From Suilimivivens sp963650485 (GTDB lineage: Bacteria > Bacillota > Clostridia > Lachnospirales > Lachnospiraceae): a stretch of 64,000 nt of DNA. The stretch covers positions 21,359 to 85,358 of the forward strand of contig CAVJLN010000004.1 in assembly GCA_963650485.1 (NCBI GenBank), given 5' to 3'. The notes under the pieces are model-generated. The model was not told the DNA's origin, made no database searches, and was given only the letters and a program-made list of their open reading frames with translations. The position numbers and the translations under genes were made by a program. How positions within the stretch are numbered: the first letter of the stretch is position 1; each line of letters opens with the position of its first letter. Below, piece by piece: positions 35,406-43,600 of the stretch.

Positions 35406-38400
35406 ATGCCACCCAAAGTAAAAATGCAGGAAAAACAGATACAGCAGTCAAACGTAATCCATGTGCAGCCACTGGAACGTGTGAGTCAGATGCGGAATGT
35501 TCCGCAGGGAATGAATGAAGCAGCACGGATACAGACAAGCAGCCAAAGTGTTCCTGAGACACGTATGTTCAACCTTGAGAAGGAAGTTATGAGGATTGCA
35601 CATGAGGCGAGCCAACAGGCAGCCCTCATGAAGGAAAAGACGGAGCTTCTGAATAAGCTGAACGCATTGCTGGAAACGAAAAAGAAAAATGAAAGACATT
35701 TGAAAAAAGAGGATCAGAATCAGGTTGTAGAAGAGCTGGAAAAAGCTATTAATAAAAATAAAACGGAACTCCAGAAGGCAGCAGGCACCTTTTACAATCT
35801 TAAAAGGGAACAGCTTGAAAAGCAGATCGAGCTTACGGAAGAAACCATGCGGCTAAGCAATATAGAGATCACAGATGAATGGCGTGATGAAGCAGAAGCA
35901 AGTATCCTGCGGGGAAGTATCCGAACGATGGGGATTTTCACGGAAGGAGCCTTGAAGGACTATCAGGATGCTGACGTCTTTGACGGCTCCAAAATAGAAG
36001 ATAAGAAGGCCGAGCTTGCCGCTGTGATGAGACGCATTGAATTTCGGAAGGAGTTGGATAAGGGTGCTAAGGGCATTGCTGCCGGAGTAGAACAGTACAA
36101 AAAGGATGCAGCTTTAGATGGATACCAGAACATATCCGGGGAAGAACTGAGTGAAATGATATTGGAATTTGTGAACCAATTTTTCGATCAGCAGAAGAGA
36201 GAGGAGATGTTTAATCCGGCAACTATCAGGAATACCATCGGAAAGAGTCTTATTATGCTTGATATCTGGAAGGCAGACAGGAAAAAACGTTCCCACAGGA
36301 AGGTGACCGGTGAAGCGAGAAAAAAGCTTCAAAGAGCCGACCAGCTCATGGCCTATTATGAGCAGCATGTGAACACGGTTCTTGGAGATTACGGAATGAG
36401 CCTTGACCGTCTGGCCTATAGTAAAGAAAATATCAACGAGCTGGCGAAGCGTACACGAAATGCAGAAAGAATCGATGCATGGAATAAGGATTACGAGTCT
36501 TATCAGAGACTGTTTGACGGCAATCAGAAGAATCAGAATCCGGATGCAGAGAATGGAGAACTGACCGCAGCAGAAAGAAGACTTCGTGAACTGGAAAGAC
36601 AGGCAGGAATAGTGAATACGCTGGATCTAAAGACAGAAGCTCCTATTTACGATTTAGAAACCAGCAAGAAATTTACTGATCTCTTGAAAATGGGGAAGAC
36701 TTCATCAAAAGAAAAGACCACTCCTGTTGCAGTATTCCGACTGAAAGAAGATGTTCTGTCAAGTACTCAGGATCGAAAGCAGGTCGAGCTTAAGGAAGTC
36801 AGACTCTGTTATGTCTGTGCGAAAATCCTGATGGATTTAAAAGTTGCTCATGGGGAAAAGAAAAATCTGCAGTTTGAGGAAATTCTGCCCCTTGTGAACA
36901 GGATGGTAAGAAGCTATGAAAATCATGGCATCAGGTCTTATGTGAAGGAACAGCAAGGATACCGGGAAGAGCTTATGGAAAAGCTGAGCCAGATTCAGAG
37001 AACTTCCCCGATTTTTCAGGAGAGGCGGTATGCATCACTGCTTCTTGGCTATCTGCATTCGGAGCAGATGGGAGAGCTGGTTAAGGAACGCAAGGCGAAG
37101 GAGGTCAGGGTATATGATCAAAGCTATGAAGGCTTTGGAGTCCGGCTGGAAAGGTATGACAGACCTTATATAGACAGACTGAAGTCGGTAAAGGATGAGC
37201 CGTTGTTTGCACATGATCCTATGCTTAAGGATATTCATCAGGGCGCTCTGGGAGACTGTTATTTCCTGGCCGCACTGGCAAGCATTGTATCCAAGAATCC
37301 TGACACCATCAAAGAAATGATGAAGGATAATGGAGATGGGACAGTAACCGTCCGCTTCTATGATCTCCAGAAAGAGGAGACTGACTTTTTAGGAAACAGT
37401 GAGGTATACAAAAAAACATATTACGTCACGATTGACAAGACGATTCCGGAAAGAACCTATCTGGATACACATGCAAAGAAGGATTCCTTCTCCCAAGGTG
37501 CTCTGTGGGTTAAGCTGATGGAAAAGGCCTATGCAGCAGTACGCGATAAGGACAGTGGGTATAAAAATAATCTCAGGATCAGAGGCAAGGACGAAACCGT
37601 TAATTACCTGGGGATTAAGAGCGGCCTGTTCCCACAGGCCATGGAGCATCTGACCGGCGAAAAGTCATCCAGTACGGAGTCGGTTGAACGAAAAAACAAT
37701 GTTCAGGCATTTCGTGGCCATTTTACGGGTGAAGCTCCGATACTGGAAGGGAGAACTCTGGATAGTCCGTCCATGTTATATTTTTACAAACAGCATAACC
37801 AGAACAGCAAGGATACGAAAGAGACGGATGAAAAAGCAAAGAAGTATTTGGCAAAGAAGAAATTTCCAGATCCTGAAAATTTAAAGGCTCAGTTCGAGGA
37901 AGAGCTTGACGGCTATAAAACCATAGAAAAAATGCTGAAGAAAGCGTTTCTGTCGCAGGTAAAATTATTGGAAATTCAGGCAATGGATACGGAAACCTAT
38001 GTGGATGAAATAGAAAAGCTTGGCGCGTATATGGAAAATCTGATATCACAGCTTAAAGGCAGCAATGGACAGGAGCTTAGCGATAAGGTGCTCGACAGCC
38101 TGCAGGATTATGACTGGAAAGGAAATAAAACGATCCGTTCAAAGGAGTTTGCTAGTGGCGGCCAAATCAGACGCAAGGCCTTCGAAGACATAGGATATGA
38201 GCTGCTCAGGGATTGCTGGAAGGTCAGCGAACAGAACACAGATAAGCTGCTTACTATGATAAAGGGAATGCTGAATGCATATACAGACGCTCTGAAACGC
38301 CACAACGAGGGTCAGATCTACACAAAAACAGAGCTGGGAATCTTAGAACGCTTCAGCGCTGGTCTGGATAAGCAGAAAAATTGCAGCTTCGGAACAAAGA

Positions 38401-38726
38401 AGTTCAATGCTGGTGACGGAGTGGGCGTTGCCGGAGAAAACATCTTTAAGGGAATATGCGGAAGCCATGCCTATGTCGTAACTGCAATTGAGGAGCATAC
38501 GATTAACAATAAAAAGAAGAAATTCCTCAGGGTTCAGAATCCTCATGGAGGCAACATCCCGATATATCTTATTAATGAGAATGAGAATGGGAAGGAAAAG
38601 GTGCAGAGAATCAGCAGTCCGACATATACGACGAAATGGATGAAGTTTGAGAAAGCAACCCATGGAACAGGTCTGATCGAACTGAGAGACGCATGCAGTG
38701 CCATGAGATATATGAGCATAACATAA
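35406..38726 (+). CDS. Calpain-family (C2) cysteine protease, predicted cargo 1
   Basis: This 1106-residue protein starts at ATG 35406, eight bases after AAGGAGG; upstream in-frame starts are too close to or before that site. The N-terminal ~560 residues are helical and unknown. A calpain-like catalytic domain follows: QGALGDCYFLAALAS with Cys618, FSQGALWVKLMEKAYA, GSHAYVV with His1021 and RVQNPHG with Asn1045. All three catalytic residues are in place. The gap between Cys and His is longer than in animal calpains because of inserted helices (about 760-960). It has no secretion signal, so delivery by the injection system is a reasonable inference. A paralogue lies at 40166. Confidence 0.82.
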   Translation: MPPKVKMQEKQIQQSNVIHVQPLERVSQMRNVPQGMNEAARIQTSSQSVPETRMFNLEKEVMRIAHEASQQAALMKEKTELLNKLNALLETKKKNERHLKKEDQNQVVEELEKAINKNKTELQKAAGTFYNLKREQLEKQIELTEETMRLSNIEITDEWRDEAEASILRGSIRTMGIFTEGALKDYQDADVFDGSKIEDKKAELAAVMRRIEFRKELDKGAKGIAAGVEQYKKDAALDGYQNISGEELSEMILEFVNQFFDQQKREEMFNPATIRNTIGKSLIMLDIWKADRKKRSHRKVTGEARKKLQRADQLMAYYEQHVNTVLGDYGMSLDRLAYSKENINELAKRTRNAERIDAWNKDYESYQRLFDGNQKNQNPDAENGELTAAERRLRELERQAGIVNTLDLKTEAPIYDLETSKKFTDLLKMGKTSSKEKTTPVAVFRLKEDVLSSTQDRKQVELKEVRLCYVCAKILMDLKVAHGEKKNLQFEEILPLVNRMVRSYENHGIRSYVKEQQGYREELMEKLSQIQRTSPIFQERRYASLLLGYLHSEQMGELVKERKAKEVRVYDQSYEGFGVRLERYDRPYIDRLKSVKDEPLFAHDPMLKDIHQGALGDCYFLAALASIVSKNPDTIKEMMKDNGDGTVTVRFYDLQKEETDFLGNSEVYKKTYYVTIDKTIPERTYLDTHAKKDSFSQGALWVKLMEKAYAAVRDKDSGYKNNLRIRGKDETVNYLGIKSGLFPQAMEHLTGEKSSSTESVERKNNVQAFRGHFTGEAPILEGRTLDSPSMLYFYKQHNQNSKDTKETDEKAKKYLAKKKFPDPENLKAQFEEELDGYKTIEKMLKKAFLSQVKLLEIQAMDTETYVDEIEKLGAYMENLISQLKGSNGQELSDKVLDSLQDYDWKGNKTIRSKEFASGGQIRRKAFEDIGYELLRDCWKVSEQNTDKLLTMIKGMLNAYTDALKRHNEGQIYTKTELGILERFSAGLDKQKNCSFGTKKFNAGDGVGVAGENIFKGICGSHAYVVTAIEEHTINNKKKKFLRVQNPHGGNIPIYLINENENGKEKVQRISSPTYTTKWMKFEKATHGTGLIELRDACSAMRYMSIT

Positions 38727-38783
38727 CTGACTCCGATCACGGGAAGCTGTATCACGATGAATTTTGAAAGGAATGATAACAAT

Positions 38784-40142
38784 ATGAGATATCAACTTTT
38801 ACAGGCCTACAAGGGACACACACAAATGCTGGAGGGACATTGTCCGCAGTGGATCCGCTGGGCAGTGTCCGATGGAAACGCAGATGCGTTTTTATTAAAG
38901 AAAGTGGTAGAGGGCACGGAGGAGTTTACCGGATATATGGCGGTAACCAGTCAGGATGAGGAGCCGGAGCTTCTGAGCGTGAGAGCTTCTGATGATAAGA
39001 GCTTTAAGCTGCTTTTCCGCCGTCTGCGGCAGTACCTGAAGGAACACGATTTTGGCAGTATCCGCTGTAATGAGATGATTCTGAAGGAGCAGGAGGAGGA
39101 ATGGCAGAGCCTTCTGCTTAGTCAGCACTTTGTCGTTGAAGAATCCGAAAGCTTTTACCGGATTTCGCTGGATGATATTGAGCAATGTGCTGTGTTTGCG
39201 GAGAATGACAAGGTCACGAATGCCGTGGAGAAGGGGCGTATCCGGACGGCGCTGGGTGCAAGCGGAGCAGAGAGAGTGGCACTTCTGGATCTGATGGAGA
39301 GAACCCATCCGGACAGGAAGGAAGAGGGAGAATACGGAAGAGCCTTTCCGGAGCTTTCCGGCATTTACGTGCATCATCAGAAGGTTCTGGCATATCTGTT
39401 CCTGTCGGTATACAAGGGCTGTGTTATTGTAGAGGAATGCGGGGCAGAGAAGGGCATGGAGGCGCTTCTGCTGGCATTGATGAATCAGTTTATTCCGGAA
39501 ATCCGCAATGAATTCCCGGATGCAGATCATTTCTACATTCCGGAAAAAGGCGATCTGATGCAGTATACAGCCTGCAGGAAGCTACTGTTCAGAAAGGAGC
39601 TTAAGGTCTGTGAAGCAAGCCTGTGTCATGCTTACTGGGATCAGGATCAGGCCTTTGCCATGAGAGAGGTACAGGAGCTTCTTCTTCCGGAGAACGAGGA
39701 TCAGGAGATTCCCGAAGAGACCGTGGTTGAGCTGATGAGACTGCAGCAGCTTGAGGAAACGCTGGATACCATGCAGCAGGAATGCATGATGGTTTCCTAT
39801 AAGGACGAACCGGCGCTCCAGCTCTGGCTTACGCCGGATGAAGGAGAGCTGGTGATTTATCTGCAGTATCATCTTCTGGATGCAGATACAGGAAACTTTG
39901 TACTGGAGGCAGTCGTTCCGATGGAGGTGCTCTCCGGCGAAGATACCGAGGGACTTTCCATGTGCATGGATTATAACCGTAAGAGCAGCATCAGTACCGC
40001 TTATTCGGATGAAGGACGGTTGTATCTCAGGCTGACTCATATGGAGCTGGAGCTTCCGCCTGAGGAAGATGAGATCCGGACATTTCTGGAGCAGATCGTG
40101 GAGGAATGGGATTACTTCCACATCATGAATCTGGATGATTAA
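38784..40142 (+). CDS. Large GNAT-like protein 3
   Basis: This is a 452-residue protein if ATG 38784 is used (GAAAGGA upstream); an in-frame ATG at 38757 would add nine residues. The first ~300 residues look like two diverged GNAT folds, with a weak acetyl-CoA region (LFLSVYKGCVIVEECG, then GMEALLLALMNQF). The C-terminal ~110 residues are acidic and strand-rich. The acetyl-CoA loop R-x-x-G is not clear, so enzymatic activity is doubtful. It sits between two calpain-like protease genes, repeating the pattern of GNAT-type proteins next to predicted cargo. Confidence 0.6.
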   Translation: MRYQLLQAYKGHTQMLEGHCPQWIRWAVSDGNADAFLLKKVVEGTEEFTGYMAVTSQDEEPELLSVRASDDKSFKLLFRRLRQYLKEHDFGSIRCNEMILKEQEEEWQSLLLSQHFVVEESESFYRISLDDIEQCAVFAENDKVTNAVEKGRIRTALGASGAERVALLDLMERTHPDRKEEGEYGRAFPELSGIYVHHQKVLAYLFLSVYKGCVIVEECGAEKGMEALLLALMNQFIPEIRNEFPDADHFYIPEKGDLMQYTACRKLLFRKELKVCEASLCHAYWDQDQAFAMREVQELLLPENEDQEIPEETVVELMRLQQLEETLDTMQQECMMVSYKDEPALQLWLTPDEGELVIYLQYHLLDADTGNFVLEAVVPMEVLSGEDTEGLSMCMDYNRKSSISTAYSDEGRLYLRLTHMELELPPEEDEIRTFLEQIVEEWDYFHIMNLDD

Positions 40143-40165
40143 CAAACCAAAATGTGGAGGTGCAT

Positions 40166-43100
40166 ATGCCACCGATCGTTCAACAAAAATCAAAACAGAT
40201 ATCGAATTCTATTCAGATGCCTCGGGAAAAACAGGAGCAGCCGGGGACAGGCATTTCTCCGGGAGGACAGAATAAACAGCCCCCGAAGCTGACATCCAGA
40301 CAGAAAAAAGTATTGTCCGGACTTCAGGAGGAGATTGTGAAGCTGGCAGAGGAAACGGAAGCCTTTGCACAGGCTGCTGAGAAGGAACTTGCCGCCATGC
40401 AGAAGCCGGGAACAGACCCGACTGAGTTTATCCGTTCCATTGCCCTTGTGAACAATGGCCGTGCCAGACAGTATGAAAAGCAGTATGAGTTTATCAAGGA
40501 AAGCATGAGATTCCAGAATCTGGATTTTACACAGGAATGTGAGGATCGGTTCCGCGTGGGTGTTCTGGAAGGAGGTATCCGTTTGTTGAAGAACTATGAA
40601 CGGGAACCTTATAGCAGATATGCAGATCTCCTTAAGGATTTTTCAAAGCTTCGGGAATCTCTGGAGAGCGAGCTTGAAGGACTGCAGAGAAAGCTTGCCA
40701 TCAGACAGGAGTTGAAGGAGAACGCAAAAGCCATTGCCGATAAGGCACATGTTTATCAGGAAAGCGGCTTTCAGGAAGGCTGCAGTGCCATTCCGGAGCA
40801 GGAGCTTTTCAGGATGTATCTGGATTATGCAGATAAGCTCTGGGAGAAACAGACACGTAAGGAATATCTGAGTGCGGCCTATATCAGCGAGCATATTGTA
40901 CAGAGCCTTTCCGTGCTGGAGGTCGGCAAAGCCTTTCAGATGAAGCGTGGAGATCTTAGGCTGACACCGGAAGAGCAGGAGCAGCTTGTAAAGGCAGATC
41001 AGATTTTTCAGTACTATCGACAGCATGTGGATACGGTGCTGGGAGATTATGGAATGAGCCTTGACAATCTGTCCTACAATGGGGCAGCCATTGAGGATCT
41101 GGTAAGCCGGAAGCATACCCTGCGGCAGAGCGACCGGTGGTGTGAGGATTATGAAGCCTATCACAGATTGCTGGGTATCCGGGAGGAACCGGATACGGAT
41201 GAGGAGGCGATGTCTGCCGGAGAAAGGAGACTCCGCAATCTGGAACGCTGGGCAGGTATTCTTGTGAACGACAGCGAGGGTATGACGGCTGCGGTTTATG
41301 ATAAGGATACCGGTGCACAGTTCCTGGAAAGCAGACAGCGGGATGTGAAGTCCTATGTCCGCCTGAAAAAGGACATTCTGACAACGACGGCAGAACGAAG
41401 ACAGGCATTTGACAGAGAACACAGACTTCTGGCAGTCAGTAAGGTGTTTATCGCCCGGATGAAGCAGGATAAGGTGTGGAGTCCGGATTTACTGTTTAAT
41501 GAAATTCCGAAGCTTCTGATTAAGGAGATCTTCAGCTATGACTCCGAAGAAAAGCCGCTCTATGTAAGGGAGCAGATGAAGCTTCTCAAAGAGCTTACGG
41601 AGAGGCTGAATCAGATTCTTCTGACATCACCGGTATTCCGGGAGAGACAGTTTGCGTCGGTGATGCTTCGTTATCTGTCTGAGGAGCAGAATGGAGAGCT
41701 GGTAAAGCAGAAAGGAGATACAGAGTATCGTGCCGAGGACCGGAATTATGTTGGAATGAACAAGGTCATAGAGAATGAAAAGAATAAAGATAAACAGGGA
41801 AAACCCAGAAAATATATCGACACCTTTGAATCCGTTAAGGATGAGCCTCTGTTTGCACACGATCCGGTGATAAAGGATCTTGAGCAGGGATATATAGGGG
41901 ACTGTTATTTCATTGCCTCGCTCGCTTCGCTTGTAGCAAGAGATCCGGGAGCGGTCAAACGGATGATGAGGGACAATGGAGATGGTACCGTTACCGTTCG
42001 TTTCTATGACAAGAATATTGATGATTTAGGAACGTCTGGCACTCCGGGACGCATCTGTGTGACCGTTGATAAGACAATACCGATGAGAATGTATCTGGAT
42101 ACGAAGTTCCGTTATACACCATATTCACAGGGTGCTCTGTGGGTCAAGATGATGGAAAAGGCCTACGCAGCTGTGCGTAAGAAGGGCGGCGAGATCACAG
42201 TGCGGAGAAAGGGTGCATCCATTGATTATAAGAATTTAATGAGCGGCCAGACGAATGTGGCAACGATGCATTTGACCGGAGAAGATGTGATCGGGTGTCT
42301 GACCCCCTTAGGCAAAAGGGATATAAAGACCTTTAAGGGCCGGATTCAGAGCAATGTGGATATGTCACAGACTGACAGGGAGCTGATGGATCAGAATCAA
42401 TTAAAGCGGCCAGCCAATCTATATTTTTATCAGCAGCACCGGAATGAACAGGATAAGGCTGCCTGCAGGTATCTGGCCGGGAAGCGGGTTTTGGCACAAC
42501 TGGCAGCCGGCTATAAGCAGGAGCTAAACCGGTATCAAACGGTGGAAAAATGGCTTGAGGCTTTGCTGGAGGAGCAGGAAGGTAAGGAGGAGTTAAAACT
42601 TATGGACACTTCGCTCTTCGTGGAAGCCATTGCCAGACAGATCAGCTATCTGAGAACCTGTCTTGGGGCACTCCGTGATCACAATGGCATGGAGCTTACG
42701 AATGAGATGCTGCTGGGAGCAGGAATCGTTAAAAAATGGCATTCTACTATCAGAGGGTGCTGGAAGGTCTGTGATAAAAATGCAGATACCCTTCTTGCTG
42801 CTGCAGAAGGAATGCTGGGGGCCTTTGCCGGTGAAATAATGAAAGACCGGCAGCGTAACGAATATACGGCACAGGAGGAGAAGCTTTATTCCGGATTCCA
42901 GGATGTCCTAAAGAAGGGAGGCTCTTGCTTCTTTGGCACACGACGGGTACTTAATAAAAATGGCTCCAATGGCAAAGGAAGGGCAGGAGAAACCGTACAG
43001 AATGGTATTTATGGTAATCATGCATATGCAGTTATCGGGACGGAGGAGCATCAGATAGGCAACAGAGTCAAGAAATTCCTCCGGGTATTCAATCCGCATG

Positions 43101-43276
43101 CCACAGGAATTCCGCTTTATCAGCTGGACGAACGTAATAATCTGAAACGGGTTGGAATAAAATCGGGAGAAGAGCAGGAATATCTTGAAGCGACTCATGG
43201 GGTCTTTCTGCTGGAATTGAGAGATCTGTACGGCGTGATGAGTGATATGTCGATGAGTAAGCTGCCTGTTGCGTAG
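40166..43276 (+). CDS. Calpain-family (C2) cysteine protease, predicted cargo 2
   Basis: This 1036-residue paralogue of the 35406 product shares the MPP start, DTVLGDYGMSLDNLSY, an ERRLRNLERWAGI segment and the catalytic domain. Catalytic residues are intact: Cys580 in QGYIGDCYFIASLAS, His952 in YGNHAYAVIG and Asn976 in RVFNPHATG. Similarity is spread over the whole length, including the helical N-terminus, which may therefore be a shared loading or trafficking domain. ATG 40166 follows GGAGG by five bases. It is the last gene of the co-directional block; no strong terminator is visible behind it. Confidence 0.82.
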   Translation: MPPIVQQKSKQISNSIQMPREKQEQPGTGISPGGQNKQPPKLTSRQKKVLSGLQEEIVKLAEETEAFAQAAEKELAAMQKPGTDPTEFIRSIALVNNGRARQYEKQYEFIKESMRFQNLDFTQECEDRFRVGVLEGGIRLLKNYEREPYSRYADLLKDFSKLRESLESELEGLQRKLAIRQELKENAKAIADKAHVYQESGFQEGCSAIPEQELFRMYLDYADKLWEKQTRKEYLSAAYISEHIVQSLSVLEVGKAFQMKRGDLRLTPEEQEQLVKADQIFQYYRQHVDTVLGDYGMSLDNLSYNGAAIEDLVSRKHTLRQSDRWCEDYEAYHRLLGIREEPDTDEEAMSAGERRLRNLERWAGILVNDSEGMTAAVYDKDTGAQFLESRQRDVKSYVRLKKDILTTTAERRQAFDREHRLLAVSKVFIARMKQDKVWSPDLLFNEIPKLLIKEIFSYDSEEKPLYVREQMKLLKELTERLNQILLTSPVFRERQFASVMLRYLSEEQNGELVKQKGDTEYRAEDRNYVGMNKVIENEKNKDKQGKPRKYIDTFESVKDEPLFAHDPVIKDLEQGYIGDCYFIASLASLVARDPGAVKRMMRDNGDGTVTVRFYDKNIDDLGTSGTPGRICVTVDKTIPMRMYLDTKFRYTPYSQGALWVKMMEKAYAAVRKKGGEITVRRKGASIDYKNLMSGQTNVATMHLTGEDVIGCLTPLGKRDIKTFKGRIQSNVDMSQTDRELMDQNQLKRPANLYFYQQHRNEQDKAACRYLAGKRVLAQLAAGYKQELNRYQTVEKWLEALLEEQEGKEELKLMDTSLFVEAIARQISYLRTCLGALRDHNGMELTNEMLLGAGIVKKWHSTIRGCWKVCDKNADTLLAAAEGMLGAFAGEIMKDRQRNEYTAQEEKLYSGFQDVLKKGGSCFFGTRRVLNKNGSNGKGRAGETVQNGIYGNHAYAVIGTEEHQIGNRVKKFLRVFNPHATGIPLYQLDERNNLKRVGIKSGEEQEYLEATHGVFLLELRDLYGVMSDMSMSKLPVA

Positions 43277-43387
43277 ACAATGATTGTGCCGGAAAATCCG
43301 TAATTTAGGGTTGATATGCTGCCCGTGGTCATTTATGATGGAAGTAGTAAGGTATGTAACTATCCGGTACAGGGCGAAGCCTCTGTT

Positions 43388-43567
43388 ACTAGTGCAACGG
43401 TTTTAAATTAACTACACCATATCACACGTCTGTTTTCCTGATAGCACAGGACGAAAATCCTCAGCGTAGCCCGCTACGCCTACGTTTTTTGTCCAGCACT
43501 CTCAGAAAAATATCCTATGTGAATGGTGCAGTTATTTAGAAACCATTACACTAGTGCAACGGTTTTA
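43388..43567. mobile_element. Small inverted-repeat (MITE-like) element with flanking repeats
   Basis: An 18-base direct repeat (ACTAGTGCAACGGTTTTA) lies at 43388-43405 and 43550-43567. The sequence between folds as a long imperfect inverted repeat: the stretch from about 43395 to 43450 matches the reverse complement of about 43491-43547. A small perfect hairpin lies at its centre (GCGTAG/CTACGC, 43464-43479). It has no coding capacity. It looks like a miniature transposable or REP-like repeat in the gap between the injection block and the surface protein gene. The rest of the 43277-43600 gap shows nothing else. Confidence 0.65.
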
Positions 43568-43600
43568 GTTACGATGGTCTGATATATGAGGTGAGGACAG

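Noticed and set aside
43464..43479. A CRISPR-like or integron-like hairpin in the 43388-43567 repeat
   Set aside because: There is only one unit and no regularly spaced repeats or spacers; a small inverted-repeat element explains it better.
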